The notes: generated from the letters alone by a model not told the origin. A stretch of DNA of 36,288 nt from Flavobacteriales bacterium (GCA_002706365.1 PALM01000002.1:33828-70115); one strand, 5' to 3'. Shown: positions 1-8,946, counted from the first letter of the stretch. Program-made: numbers and translations.

Positions 1-2
1 CA

Positions 3-860
3 CGCGCCCAATACAGCATGGACTTTGGATTAAACTTAGGAGGCTCTACTTATATAGGAGAGATTGGCAATCCTGGGATTACTGAAGATATTGAGAATCC
101 ATTCCCACTTCACATTGTTCCTAGACAAGCAAGATACAATGTAGGGATGTTCTATCGCTATAATTTCACTAGGAATATCGCAGCTCGTTTTGAAGCCAAT
201 TGGGTAAGAGTTGCTGGAGCTGATAGTCTCTCTGATGATCCTGCACGAATAGGCAGAAATCTCAGTTTCAGAACCGATATTGCTGAATTCTCATTACAAG
301 CTGAATATGCATTCTTAGTGATGAATGACATAGCACGTAGATCCAGAGTTGATTTTAGAGCAGATGTACATGCGGGAATTGGCTATATGCTCTATTACCC
401 AAAAGCTCAATTGGATGACAAATGGTATAGTTTACGTCCATTGGCTACTGAAGGAATTGAGAATGAATATGGAACAGGTAGTTTAATCGTTCCAATTGGT
501 GCTGGCTTTAGCTGGACTTTTGGTAAGAAGATAAGAGCGGGTATGGATTTCACCTATCGCTTTACTTTCACAGATTATATAGACGATGTGAGTACTGATT
601 ATGCATATCCAACAGAATTACCATATTTAGAGTCTTTTAGCTTTGCAAATCGCAGTGCAGAAGCATTCGGCAGAGGGAATCCAGATCTACCCGATCCAGG
701 ATTCTACAACCCTGGCTCTAGAAGAGGTAACCCAGAAACCAATGATGGCTATTTTATGATACAGTTCAAGGTTTCATATGTGATCAATCTGCAGAATAGC
801 TTTTATAAGGCGAGGTATAAGAGTATTATTAATCGTCGTCGTAAGAGAACGAAGTTCTAG
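3..860 (+). CDS. DUF6089-type outer-membrane beta-barrel protein, 5' end cut by window edge
   Basis: The frame is open from base 3 through the ATG at 18, giving Arg-Ala-Gln-Tyr-Ser before the Met. This matches the signal-peptide cleavage region (KA|QYS) of the complete paralog that follows, so the true start and signal peptide lie left of the window. The visible part, about 285 residues, starts with MDFGLNLGGSTY and alternates aromatic and polar strands typical of outer-membrane barrels. By eye it shares well over half its residues with the next gene, including NWVRVAGADSLS, IGRNLSFRTDI and RFTFTDYIDD. It ends in a very basic tail (INRRRKRTKF). Members of this family in Bacteroidota often lie near envelope-assembly genes, but no such gene is visible here. 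Exact function unknown; it is probably a structural or assembly-linked barrel. The assignment is from recognition, not a search. Confidence 0.8.
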   Translation, partial: RAQYSMDFGLNLGGSTYIGEIGNPGITEDIENPFPLHIVPRQARYNVGMFYRYNFTRNIAARFEANWVRVAGADSLSDDPARIGRNLSFRTDIAEFSLQAEYAFLVMNDIARRSRVDFRADVHAGIGYMLYYPKAQLDDKWYSLRPLATEGIENEYGTGSLIVPIGAGFSWTFGKKIRAGMDFTYRFTFTDYIDDVSTDYAYPTELPYLESFSFANRSAEAFGRGNPDLPDPGFYNPGSRRGNPETNDGYFMIQFKVSYVINLQNSFYKARYKSIINRRRKRTKF

Positions 861-885
861 GATGCTGCATCGCTAAAGCTCTGCA

Positions 886-914
886 GGAAGCTAGAAGCTA
901 GAGGCTGGAAGCTT
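886..914. repeat. Degenerate GAAGCTRGA repeat after first barrel gene
   Basis: This short intergenic stretch reads as three to four imperfect copies of GAAGCTAGA/GGCTGGAAGCT. A very similar purine-rich run (1912-1940) follows the second barrel gene. It has no coding sense and probably belongs to a dispersed intergenic repeat family; the duplication of the barrel gene may have carried it along. Confidence 0.5.
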
Positions 915-988
915 GATTTCGAGCTTAGTAACAATCTACATTTTATAGATCTGAGATATTTCATAGATAAGATTAATATCTTTATACT

Positions 989-1882
989 ATGAAAAAGCTG
1001 GTTTTATTGCTTTTAGTTGTGTTAGGGTCTAATGGCCTTGTCAAGGCTCAATATAGTATGGACTTTGGTCTAAACTTGGGAGGTTCTACCTATGTTGGGG
1101 AAATAGGAGATCCGGGAGAAACTGATGATATAGAGAATCCATTTCCTTTTTATATCATCCCAAGAGCAGCCAGATATAATGTAGGGCTTTTCTATCGATT
1201 CAATATCAATCGCAATATTGCTGCTCGCTTTGAAGTCAATTGGGTAAGGGTTGCTGGTGCAGATAGCCTTTCAACAGAACCTTCCCGAATTGGCCGAAAT
1301 CTCAGCTTTAGAACCGATATCTATGAATTCTCATTACAAGGAGAATATGCCTGGTTAACCAGAGATGATTTAGGACGTGGCGGTAATGTTGACTTCAGAG
1401 CAGATGCACATGCCGGAATTGGCTATATGTGGTTCAATCCCATGGGGCAATTGAATGGAGAATGGTACAATCTTCGTCCGCTCGCCACAGAAGGATTAGA
1501 CAACCAATATAAAAAGGGAAGTCTAATCATTCCAATAGGAGCAGGAGTGAGTTGGATCTTTAATGATAAGCTGCGAGTTGGTATGGATCTAACTTACCGA
1601 TTCACATTCACAGACTATATAGACGATATTAGCACAGACTATGCCTTTCAAGATGAACTGCCTTATGTAGAATCCTATGCCTTTTCGAATCGAAGTGCTG
1701 AAGTATATTCAACAGAAAATCAAGACCTTCCAGATCCAAGCTATTATAAAGCAGGTGAAGTTCGTGGAAATCCTGAGACCAATGACGGCTACTTTATGGT
1801 GCAGTTTAAGGTTTCCTATGTATTGGAGTTAGGAAATCAGTATTCAAGGTATAAGTCAAAAAGGAGAAGAGGAAGGTATTAG
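989..1882 (+). CDS. DUF6089-type outer-membrane beta-barrel protein
   Basis: The product is 297 residues. Residues 1-20 are a signal peptide (MKK, hydrophobic core LVLLLLVVLG, cleavage after VKA), leaving Gln as mature N-terminus. The rest is a predicted eight-or-more-stranded barrel with NLGGSTYVGEIGD near the N-terminus, NWVRVAGADSL near residues 81-91, and a C-terminal strand (YFMVQFKVSYVLEL) ending in aromatic/hydrophobic residues followed by a basic tail (KSKRRRGRY). It is a tandem paralog of the gene before it, 128 bp downstream, with the same order of conserved blocks. The start is the first ATG and gives a clean signal peptide. Located in the outer membrane; no enzymatic motif seen. 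Its role is unknown, although the family is very widely conserved in Bacteroidota. Confidence 0.85.
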   Translation: MKKLVLLLLVVLGSNGLVKAQYSMDFGLNLGGSTYVGEIGDPGETDDIENPFPFYIIPRAARYNVGLFYRFNINRNIAARFEVNWVRVAGADSLSTEPSRIGRNLSFRTDIYEFSLQGEYAWLTRDDLGRGGNVDFRADAHAGIGYMWFNPMGQLNGEWYNLRPLATEGLDNQYKKGSLIIPIGAGVSWIFNDKLRVGMDLTYRFTFTDYIDDISTDYAFQDELPYVESYAFSNRSAEVYSTENQDLPDPSYYKAGEVRGNPETNDGYFMVQFKVSYVLELGNQYSRYKSKRRRGRY

Positions 1883-1885
1883 TAT

Positions 1886-1908
1886 AATTCCTGCCAAGGG
1901 CAGAAATT
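1886..1908. terminator. Hairpin between convergent genes, possible bidirectional terminator
   Basis: An imperfect inverted repeat (AATTcCTGCC, loop AAG, GGCAGaAATT; nine pairs and one mismatch) sits four bases after the stop of the barrel gene, where it converges with the leftward polysaccharide operon. There is no long T-run on either side, so termination is inferred from position and stem only. Confidence 0.4.
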
Positions 1909-1911
1909 ATT

Positions 1912-1940
1912 GAAGCTGGAATCCGGAAGCCGGAAGCCAG
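1912..1940. repeat. Degenerate GGAAGCC repeat after second barrel gene
   Basis: Imperfect copies of GAAGCTGGAATCC / GGAAGCCGGAAGCC lie directly after the hairpin. The run is similar in composition and phase to that at 886-914 after the first paralog. No coding sense; probably a dispersed intergenic repeat. Confidence 0.45.
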
Positions 1941-1968
1941 ACAATTAATATAGATGAATAAAGCTTAA

Positions 1969-2721
1969 TTAGAGATACTGAATAAGCTTCCTGAGTGGTT
2001 TAAATGTAAGAGTATGAATTCCGGGTTTCAATCCATTTACAGTCCATGCCCTGCGGTCTTCTCTATTGGCTTTAAGACGATTAAGAAGGCTCGCATTACT
2101 CATCCCTCCAACTCTCATCTTTACAATGTATCTGGGTAAGTAAGCGGCATTGAGTTTATGCTTATATAGCATACGCAGCATCAATTCATAATCAGCAGCT
2201 GATTTGAATTCGAGATTAAAGCCTCCGTATTTTTCATAAGCTTCCTTTCTCAAGAAGAATGCAGGATGTGGCGGCATCCATCCATGCTTGAATTTCTCGC
2301 GTTTATATACGCCTGATCTCCATTTTCTTATAACCTTATCGGTGTTTTTATTATCGACGTAATATAGATCCGCATAGCCGGACTCGTACCCCGGACTCGA
2401 ACTCATTGCAGTAACCATATCACTAACGACATGTTCATCCACATAAAAATCATCCGAGTTCAGCATCCCGATTACATCCCCAGAAGCCATCCCAATTCCC
2501 TTATTCAAGGCATCGTACATTCCCTGATCGGGCTCTGAAATAATCTTGGAAATCTGGCTCTGAAATTGATTGATGATCTCTAAGCTTTTATCGCTTGATT
2601 TTCCATCGATCACGATATATTCCAGATTTGGATAATCTTGGCCAAGCACTGATTCTATGGTGTTGGCAATAGTTTGTGCGGCATTAAAACAGACTGTTAT
2701 AATTGTAACCTTAGGATTCAA
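1969..2721 (-). CDS. GT2 family glycosyltransferase
   Basis: The product is 250 residues with a GT-A fold of the GT2 family. The N-terminus has the nucleotide-sugar-binding strand VTIITVCFN (5-13), then VIDGKSSD (37-44) and the metal-binding motif NSDD (88-91). A following conserved block, MPPHPAFFLRKEAYEKYGGF, binds acceptor in this type. It resembles small WcaA/WcaE-like transferases that add one sugar to a lipid-linked repeat unit in the cytoplasm. The start is TTG at 2721: an in-frame stop lies just upstream and the next Met comes after the catalytic core, so a non-ATG start is required. It overlaps the acetyltransferase before it by 11 bp, suggesting translational coupling. It is the last gene of the - strand operon. 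Donor and acceptor are unknown. Confidence 0.88.
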   Translation of the reverse strand: MNPKVTIITVCFNAAQTIANTIESVLGQDYPNLEYIVIDGKSSDKSLEIINQFQSQISKIISEPDQGMYDALNKGIGMASGDVIGMLNSDDFYVDEHVVSDMVTAMSSSPGYESGYADLYYVDNKNTDKVIRKWRSGVYKREKFKHGWMPPHPAFFLRKEAYEKYGGFNLEFKSAADYELMLRMLYKHKLNAAYLPRYIVKMRVGGMSNASLLNRLKANREDRRAWTVNGLKPGIHTLTFKPLRKLIQYL

Positions 2722-3265
2722 TGATGCGCTCTTTTACTTTAACTGCAGGGTTTCCTTGGTAAATTGAATACTCATCGGTATTTGCTGTCAGCACAGAACC
2801 TGCAGTTAGAATTGAATGGGAATGCATTCTAACTCCTGGTGCAACAATACTTTTTGCGCCTACCCATGAGCCATTCTCCAAATGAATAGGCTTAACAATT
2901 AGATCAAAACTCATCTTCTTAAAATCGTGATTGCCACATAATAGAAAAGCCCCTTGTGATAGACAAACATGGTCTTCAATACTTACTTCAGCAAGATTAT
3001 CTATCCACACCTCTTCTCCTATCCAACAGTGATTGCCAATGGTCAGCTTCCAGGGATATTTGATATTTACGCCCGGTTTAATGTTACACCCCTTGCCCAC
3101 TTTTGCTCCGAACATCTTAAGCAAAAGCACTTTCAATGAGGAGCTTGGCAACCAATACGACTGAAAAAAGAGTCGATTCGTATAATACCAAAGGAAGCGC
3201 TTGAATAGAGAAGCACCAGGTTTATACCAGTCGTTATTGTATTTAGAGAGATCTACCTTATTCAT
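2711..3265 (-). CDS. WcaF-like left-handed beta-helix O-acetyltransferase
   Basis: The product is 184 residues with the hexapeptide-repeat pattern (V-G-x-x-C/V-x-I turns) of LbH acyltransferases. Examples are GAKVGKGCNIKPGVNI (53-68), LTIGNHCWIGEEVWI (74-88) and AKSIVAPGVRMHSHSILTAGSVLTAN (137-162). The catalytic His is probably H113 in GNHDF, and the GNPA motif (171-174) closes the helix. This is the arrangement of the colanic-acid acetyltransferase WcaF and of CatB/NodL relatives that use acetyl-CoA to O-acetylate a sugar in the cytoplasm. Its first eight bases overlap the end of the preceding glycosyltransferase (ATGAATAA), and its end overlaps the next gene by 11 bp. It probably acetylates a repeat-unit sugar; which one cannot be told. 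Confidence 0.85.
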   Translation of the reverse strand: MNKVDLSKYNNDWYKPGASLFKRFLWYYTNRLFFQSYWLPSSSLKVLLLKMFGAKVGKGCNIKPGVNIKYPWKLTIGNHCWIGEEVWIDNLAEVSIEDHVCLSQGAFLLCGNHDFKKMSFDLIVKPIHLENGSWVGAKSIVAPGVRMHSHSILTAGSVLTANTDEYSIYQGNPAVKVKERIIES

Positions 3266-4439
3266 CTAGAGCAAATAAAGCCATAGAGGCCTCAATTAGC
3301 GACGAATTTACGATATTCTGCTTGGCGTATTCAAAGGCAGCAGCACACATTTTTTGATAAGCTTCATCCTTCATCTCGTAAATCTGGGTAATCCTCTCTT
3401 CCCATTCCTCCCTATTTGCTAGACTTAAATCGAAACCAATCTGCCTCTCCTCTAATTCTCGCCATGGAGTTTGATCAGAGATCAATACTGGTCTTCCTTG
3501 AGACAAAGTCTCCGCAATCACATGGCCATAATTCTCATGCAATGTTGGAAGCACCAAGAAATGATACTTTGAGATCATTTCAGGTATTGCTTGAGGGTGA
3601 ATTTCTCCGCTATAGCTAACTCTTGGGTCCTGATCGACTATTGGTTTGCATTGTTCCCAATGTCCATCCTTTTCAATTGGACCATAAATATCTAAGGATA
3701 AGTTAGTCAGTTCAGGTAGCTTCTTTAATATTTCAAGAAGGAATAGTAGGTTTTTCTTTTTTGAAATTCTGGAAAGGAAAAACAATCTAATCTGACCGTC
3801 TGACTTTCTGAAAGTCTTATAATCTGGCTGAAGGGGAGTCGCCAAATTTGAAGCAATACGAATCATCTTCGCTTCAGCCAATCCCTCTTGCTCAATCTCT
3901 CTAAACTCTTGCTGTGTTGTGGCGTGCCAATAAGTTCCCTTATCAAACAATAAGCTTTTTGATCCTGCTAAAAACACTTTCTTCTTCATTGGCTTTATAC
4001 TCAAAGCCCCCTTCCCTAACATTCCTCTAGGCGCAATCATCTGTTTTACACCTAACTTCTTTAGTGCTCGATAAGGCTTAAGAGTGAAATTCTTGGAGAA
4101 CAAGCTATTGTAATATGCCCAATCAGGGTGAATCTCCTTGACCATCTCCTTATATACAGAGGTCTTCTGCCGCTCCAGACTCAAATAGATCACTTTATAT
4201 CCATCCTTCTCTATCCATTGATCCAGTTCTAATGGAGCAGCATCCTCAATTGCTACATTTTCATATTGATTCATTAATTCATTAACCAATGTTCCGTCTA
4301 TATCCCGATCCCCCGTCACAATAAAGAAGTCAACTTCATCCTTCAAGTTCTGAATCAGATTAAAAACCGACTTTACCGGTCCACCAGCTTTAAAGGCCGG
4401 ATAAAACCAATCGATGAAGATGAGGATTTTAATATTCAA
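3258..4439 (-). CDS. GT4 family glycosyltransferase
   Basis: The product is 393 residues with a GT-B fold. The N-terminal domain carries the GGP loop (19-21) after DWFYPAFKA. The C-terminal Rossmann domain has FLSRISKKKNL (donor-binding Arg/Lys) and the EX7E signature ENYGHVIAE (E302, E310) followed by QGRPVLISDQTPW. It probably transfers one sugar from a nucleotide-sugar to the growing lipid-linked repeat at the inner face of the inner membrane. The start is TTG at 4439, preceded by an AAGGA ribosome-binding-like stretch and an in-frame stop; no nearby ATG is available. It overlaps the next acetyltransferase gene by 8 bp. Sugar specificity is not predictable. Confidence 0.87.
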   Translation of the reverse strand: MNIKILIFIDWFYPAFKAGGPVKSVFNLIQNLKDEVDFFIVTGDRDIDGTLVNELMNQYENVAIEDAAPLELDQWIEKDGYKVIYLSLERQKTSVYKEMVKEIHPDWAYYNSLFSKNFTLKPYRALKKLGVKQMIAPRGMLGKGALSIKPMKKKVFLAGSKSLLFDKGTYWHATTQQEFREIEQEGLAEAKMIRIASNLATPLQPDYKTFRKSDGQIRLFFLSRISKKKNLLFLLEILKKLPELTNLSLDIYGPIEKDGHWEQCKPIVDQDPRVSYSGEIHPQAIPEMISKYHFLVLPTLHENYGHVIAETLSQGRPVLISDQTPWRELEERQIGFDLSLANREEWEERITQIYEMKDEAYQKMCAAAFEYAKQNIVNSSLIEASMALFALDE

Positions 4440-4473
4440 AAGTTATTCCTTTTTAGGAAGGGCGAAGCTTCGA

Positions 4474-5112
4474 CTATTTTACGCATTCAATTGCTACCGC
4501 TTTGTTGAATCTACCCTTTTCTTCAACAAGCTTGAACATCTCATCCTGCGAATCATTAAAGCTACAATTCCTGATAATTTTAAACCCAGCTTTTCTGAGT
4601 TCTGCTGCCAATGAATATTGATCCCACATCCAGAGATGATTGGAATTACCAAAAAATGACTTAATCAAACCCCTTAAGCCCTTCGGTCTTTGTTTAAAAC
4701 CCAAAAGGGTTAGCTCCATAAAATCGAAACTTGCGTTTTCGCTTTTTTCATTGAGCCCATTTACATATTCTCTTGCAGCCCACTCTAGATCCGGAACAAT
4801 ACATCTAAAGATCCCGCCTTCCTTTAGGATATCAAATGTGTTATTTAAGGCTGCCCTAAATTCATTTAATGCAAGATGTTCTAAAGTGTGAGAGCAATAT
4901 ACCCCATCACATGAATTATGGGCTATGGGCAATCCCTTGATGATATCACCGTATTTTACGTTGCTCGGAAAAACCACATTAAGCTTTGGCTTAATCAAAG
5001 ACCCGAGAATGGGCATTTTTTGAATTTTTAAGGTAGGAGAAGCATCAAAGTTTATCCATTCTTTTGGGGCAGATAAACCACAACCATATTGAACGTATCT
5101 TCTTTTTTCCAT
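4474..5112 (-). CDS. Class I SAM-dependent methyltransferase
   Basis: From the ATG at 5112 the product is 212 residues. It begins YVQYGCGLSAPKEWINFDAS, the variant glycine-rich SAM-binding loop and following acidic strand seen in small polysaccharide-locus methyltransferases. The post-II block is YCSHTLEHL, followed by FDILKEGGIFRCIVPDLE, which matches the Methyltransf_11 layout. An alternative ATG at 5145 would add 11 residues and overlap the preceding gene by 23 bp. I prefer 5112 because it lies 10 bp past that stop and gives the usual N-terminus. It probably methylates a sugar hydroxyl or a terminal residue of the repeat; the target is unknown. It is cotranscribed with the flanking glycosyltransferases. 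Confidence 0.8.
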   Translation of the reverse strand: MEKRRYVQYGCGLSAPKEWINFDASPTLKIQKMPILGSLIKPKLNVVFPSNVKYGDIIKGLPIAHNSCDGVYCSHTLEHLALNEFRAALNNTFDILKEGGIFRCIVPDLEWAAREYVNGLNEKSENASFDFMELTLLGFKQRPKGLRGLIKSFFGNSNHLWMWDQYSLAAELRKAGFKIIRNCSFNDSQDEMFKLVEEKGRFNKAVAIECVK

Positions 5113-5122
5113 TTGTAAGTTT

Positions 5123-6094
5123 TTATTCACTTTCGAGCTCTTCATATAGTGCCATATATTTCTTAGTAATCAATTCAGCCTTAAACCGCTCTATGTTTTT
5201 AAGCCCTTTCTTGATTAGCTCTTCTCGCAATTCTCTATTATTTATTAGCTTTTGTATTCCATTACGAATGGATTCTACGGAGAAAGGGTCAACATATAGG
5301 CCCCCTTCTCCAGCCACTTCAGGCATTGAAGAAAGATCTGAAGTTAAAACCACCCTTCCTACGGCTTGTGCTTCAAGTATAGGAAGACCAAAACCCTCGT
5401 AGGTGGATACGAAAGCTAACATATCACACTCTTGATAAAGGTTTTGCATTTGGTCTCTAGTTAATCCCGATTTAAGTGTAAAATCTATCCCACTATCCAG
5501 TAAAATAGATTCAAGTGCCGATTCAACTTTCCCTAGGATAGTTAAATGGCAATTTATTCCTCGTAATGCCTGGATCAACCTATTAAGATTCTTATTTTTT
5601 TTAGTCCCAATGTGCAGGATTCGGGGTTTTTCTTCATTGAATTCAATTGAGGAATATTTCAGCGGTAAACTAAGTGTGTTATGTATTACTCTAATATCAT
5701 TTTGTTTGGGAAACAATTCTCTGAGCTCCTGCTTACTAAATTCTGAGATGGTTGTGACCCTATTGGCATTTCTTATGGGAATTTCAAACCAGAGTTTTTG
5801 GAACAACCACTTTTTTATTCCCCTCTTTCGCTTTAGCGACTCAAGGTCGTGAATGGTAAGTATTGCCTTTTTAAACGGATACCAAAGTAAGTAATGATCA
5901 TGGCCACTTATATGGATTAGATCAGCCTTCAATCTTAGCAGAAAGAGGATATTTTTTAATCGTTTTAATATGCCCATGCTTGCGTGTGGCAATTCTACTT
6001 TACCAATTTTAAGATAAGGTAAAAGTGTATCAAAGGCATTCTCAATACTATGAAAATCTGACAATCGCTTTCGAAAGACTAAAACCCTATTCAT
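5123..6094 (-). CDS. GT4 family glycosyltransferase
   Basis: The product is 323 residues, a compact GT-B enzyme. The N-terminal half has ADLIHISGHDHYLL and AILTIHDLESL, which fit the family's acceptor domain (the H-D pair after a hydrophobic strand). The donor domain has ILHIGTKKNKNLNRLIQAL and the EX7E motif EGFGLPILE (E233, E241), then SMPEVAGEGGLYVDP. This is the mannosyltransferase-like subgroup of GT4, although the sugar cannot be assigned. Start ATG at 6094 overlaps the polymerase stop by 8 bp (ATGAATAG), so it is translated in the same operon as the Wzy-like gene. Cytoplasmic, peripheral to the inner membrane. Confidence 0.88.
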   Translation of the reverse strand: MNRVLVFRKRLSDFHSIENAFDTLLPYLKIGKVELPHASMGILKRLKNILFLLRLKADLIHISGHDHYLLWYPFKKAILTIHDLESLKRKRGIKKWLFQKLWFEIPIRNANRVTTISEFSKQELRELFPKQNDIRVIHNTLSLPLKYSSIEFNEEKPRILHIGTKKNKNLNRLIQALRGINCHLTILGKVESALESILLDSGIDFTLKSGLTRDQMQNLYQECDMLAFVSTYEGFGLPILEAQAVGRVVLTSDLSSMPEVAGEGGLYVDPFSVESIRNGIQKLINNRELREELIKKGLKNIERFKAELITKKYMALYEELESE

Positions 6095-7487
6095 ATTGCA
6101 TTCTTTTATTTAAAAGAAGATCCATTCCCAACAAAGATGAACCAAACTGAATGAAAATGAAAAACAAGAAAGACTTAATCAAATGGTTGAAAATTTTAAT
6201 GAAGTCTGTTTCTGCCTTTACCACCTGAAAGAAGAAGAAGATCAGCCACAAGAGAATTAGAGGGGATCCGCCAGCGATAATGTTCTGCAGCATTTTAATG
6301 AATATGGCTAAAAATAAGCCATAAATCAACATGGCCAGCCAGCCTCCAACTTGCCCGTAATTGGCGTAAAATTCACCAATAACAGAAAGCCCCATGGAAG
6401 TACCCCGGGTAATATCAATACCGGTGATCTTACGAAAATTGATCAGGGCATCATTGGCCCCTTTCTTATTGGGGAAAAGAAAACGAGGCAATACGGCTGC
6501 TTCAATTGATTCCATAATCGTCTTCCCTTGCAGATATTCTTGATTATGTGGCACATTATCCATGATTTTGGAAATGATCCAACCCTGATTCAAGCGGGTA
6601 TTAATGGTGGTCTGTTCCTCTAATTCCGCATTTTTATTCAATTGTACAGTGTTCACTACCGGATTGGCTGGAGCAAACTCTGCCTCCAAGACACTGAAAA
6701 ATGCTTCTATGGGATTTGCATTTTTATTGCTTTCCCAAATGATCTCCCGATAGTCTCCTTTGACCAATTGCAGGGTATATAAACTAAATAGGCCAAACAG
6801 CAGAACCCCGATTTTTAGCCTCATTTTCGTCCGTTCTGAAAACAGGAAAAAGAGCAGGAAAGCTGCAGTAATGATCAGATCATGAAATAATCCAGAGCCT
6901 AGTGAAAAAAGAAAAAAGAAGCCAATGGAAATGATAAATAGCTGCCATTTTTTATTTGGAAAGAGGATCATGAAATGGATCACGGCCACATAGATCAATA
7001 AATTCGTCAGGTAAAAAATAAATGCCACTGCCGGTAATCTGACAATCTTTGAAATCATGAAACTGAGCAGGCCAATAGTCAGTAAGAAATAAGCAAGTCT
7101 TTTGGCAGCCGTTCTATTTTTTTGCATGAAGCGTTTTACAGCTATTATACTCAGGTTTGAACGAATGAGCTTCAGCCCAAGATAGAAGAAAATTACCCCG
7201 GGAACGATGTAGGTCATATAGGTATCCTCATCCACATACATATAATATTTATAGTGCACTTTCCCAATGTTATAGCCAATCTTAGCACCAACTATCCATT
7301 GAAATGAGGCAATTAGAGTAATGAACTCTTTAATAGGAACTACCTTCCCCAACTTATCGGTGAATTCTAAAAGGATGTAAACACTAAATGCTATACCCAA
7401 AGAAGTGATAAATAAATAATTAAATCCGATCAAACAGATCAGCAAGCTTAAAACCGCCAGAAAAAAAGATGTTGGAAAAAATTTCAC
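6087..7487 (-). CDS. wzy: Wzy-like O-antigen/exopolysaccharide polymerase (multi-pass membrane protein)
   Basis: The product is 466 residues with about a dozen predicted hydrophobic helices and one long non-helical loop (about residues 245-355). The loop contains ANPVVNTVQLNKN and VLPRFLFPNKKGANDALINFRKITG, then a conserved-looking GEFYANYGQVGGWLAM segment that leads into the last helices. This topology, a large periplasmic loop with Arg/Lys and low overall similarity, is that of O-antigen polymerases, which join flipped repeat units in the periplasm. It starts at GTG (7487); an in-frame stop a few codons upstream leaves no ATG. It sits between glycosyltransferases and is the only polymerase candidate in the locus. 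Wzy proteins are too divergent for certainty, so another oligosaccharide-handling membrane enzyme is possible. Confidence 0.72.
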   Translation of the reverse strand: MKFFPTSFFLAVLSLLICLIGFNYLFITSLGIAFSVYILLEFTDKLGKVVPIKEFITLIASFQWIVGAKIGYNIGKVHYKYYMYVDEDTYMTYIVPGVIFFYLGLKLIRSNLSIIAVKRFMQKNRTAAKRLAYFLLTIGLLSFMISKIVRLPAVAFIFYLTNLLIYVAVIHFMILFPNKKWQLFIISIGFFFLFSLGSGLFHDLIITAAFLLFFLFSERTKMRLKIGVLLFGLFSLYTLQLVKGDYREIIWESNKNANPIEAFFSVLEAEFAPANPVVNTVQLNKNAELEEQTTINTRLNQGWIISKIMDNVPHNQEYLQGKTIMESIEAAVLPRFLFPNKKGANDALINFRKITGIDITRGTSMGLSVIGEFYANYGQVGGWLAMLIYGLFLAIFIKMLQNIIAGGSPLILLWLIFFFFQVVKAETDFIKIFNHLIKSFLFFIFIQFGSSLLGMDLLLNKRMQYE

Positions 7488-7803
7488 GAATTTTTTATGC
7501 TATTCTTGAACTAAACCTTTTTCATGAACTGTTTAGTTTATTTTAAATGCTAAAATAAAAGACTATTCTAAGATTAATTACTAGAATGTAAATCTACATT
7601 TTATGACTATCATCAATTGAATGCTCCAAAGCTTTCTTTATATCTAAATGGATTAAGCCCGAAGCCTGATCAGTTTCATTTCATGCTAATCTATTGATAC
7701 GGCCACTTCACATATTAAGGACCTACTTATTAATTTTCAGGTTTCCATATCGCATATCAAGAGATTAAGATTAGGGAGCTGAAAATTCGCAATTGTTAGA
7801 ATA
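7488..7803. other. Gene-free spacer inside the polysaccharide locus
   Basis: This is 316 bp of AT-rich DNA between the polymerase and the next upstream glycosyltransferase on the same strand. I see no ORF of note, no convincing hairpin with a T-run and no exact TAnnTTTG box on the - strand. It may hold a promoter for the 7487-1969 gene block and the end of the 17132-7804 block, making it a likely operon boundary. Confidence 0.4.
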
Positions 7804-8940
7804 CTATACTTTCTTCTTCAGAAACTCTTTAAAAGACTGAACATTTCTTCCATAAGAATATGTTGCATTTTTCTCTTCAATGGCTGATTTCCTTTGCTTG
7901 AGAAATTCCGGATTTGAATTATGCTCGATCATTTTAGCCATAGCTTCCTGCAAGGTTTTGATATCTGCTGTAGGGTAAATTAAACCACTATATTCATTGA
8001 TCAAATCCGGACCACAACCGCATGCCTCAGAAACAATAGCCGGCAAGCCGGCAGCAAAGGCTTCATTGACTACTAAACCCCAGGTTTCTTCATAATTGGA
8101 ACTCAGAATCAAACAATCGGCAGCTGCATAAATCTTCCTCAATTCACTTTGATTCTTGAACCCCAGGAACTTTATCTGCTCGATTCCTTCCGCTGCTTTC
8201 TTAGACACCTCCAATAACTCTCCACTGCCAATCATCTGCAACTCCATTTGAACAGAATGCTTATCACCTATCAATAATTTAATAGCTTCTATTACATCTA
8301 AGGGTCGCTTTTTGGGAATGAACTTAGCCACCCAGACAAAGATGAAAGTATTTAGATATTTGCCTTGATCAAACTTCCAAAATTCCTGATCCACCGCATG
8401 GGGTGAAAAGATGATCTTTTCCTCAGCTACCCCATAATAGCGCAGATATTCTCGATTGCGCTGACCTACGGATAAAAAAGCATCGTATTGATTCAAAAAA
8501 AAAGGATAATACAGTCTTTTAACCAGCTTTTTCCATACCGCTAGATTAGGATCGAGCTGAGAATCACCCCTTACTCCAATAGGTATTTTATGCTCTTTTG
8601 AATATGCTAGAGCCTGCCGGTACATCTTCAAATGCCAGCCAAAACAGACTACATGAGTAGCTCTATACTCCTTTAATTTAACCCCTATTGTAGGAGTATC
8701 ACATCCTTTATAGTGGGCTGAAGAAGGCCGGACGGCAATATTCTTCAAAAACTCATATTCATAGCCCTTTAAAAGATCGATATCCCACTGAAAGGCTTTT
8801 CCAAAACCATCTTTGCCCTGCTGCTTAGGGTCAGGTTGAAAAGCATAAAACACCTTCAGTTCTATTTCCTTACTTAAACATGCAAACAAAGGGGAGTAAT
8901 ACTGAACCGGGTGGGATAGAATTATTGCCAAACGAGTCAT
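7804..8940 (-). CDS. GT4 family glycosyltransferase
   Basis: The product is 378 residues. It starts MTRLAIILSHPVQYYSPLF, a start typical of one GT4 subgroup in Bacteroidota and Proteobacteria polysaccharide loci. The donor domain has FVWVAKFIPKKRPLDVIEA, LQMIGSGEL and the EX7E motif ETWGLVVNE (E285, E293) followed by AGLPAIVSEACGCGPDLI. The length and motif spacing are normal. It lies 6 bp after the preceding sulfotransferase gene, so the two are surely cotranscribed. It is the last gene before a 316-bp gap. It probably adds a sugar to the lipid-linked repeat unit in the cytoplasm. Confidence 0.88.
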   Translation of the reverse strand: MTRLAIILSHPVQYYSPLFACLSKEIELKVFYAFQPDPKQQGKDGFGKAFQWDIDLLKGYEYEFLKNIAVRPSSAHYKGCDTPTIGVKLKEYRATHVVCFGWHLKMYRQALAYSKEHKIPIGVRGDSQLDPNLAVWKKLVKRLYYPFFLNQYDAFLSVGQRNREYLRYYGVAEEKIIFSPHAVDQEFWKFDQGKYLNTFIFVWVAKFIPKKRPLDVIEAIKLLIGDKHSVQMELQMIGSGELLEVSKKAAEGIEQIKFLGFKNQSELRKIYAAADCLILSSNYEETWGLVVNEAFAAGLPAIVSEACGCGPDLINEYSGLIYPTADIKTLQEAMAKMIEHNSNPEFLKQRKSAIEEKNATYSYGRNVQSFKEFLKKKV

Positions 8941-8946
8941 AAGCCT

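Noticed and set aside
933-7604. Shared 14-bp string AATCTACATTTTAT at 933-946 and 7591-7604
   Set aside because: A match of this length is expected by chance in 36 kb of AT-rich DNA, and the flanks do not align.
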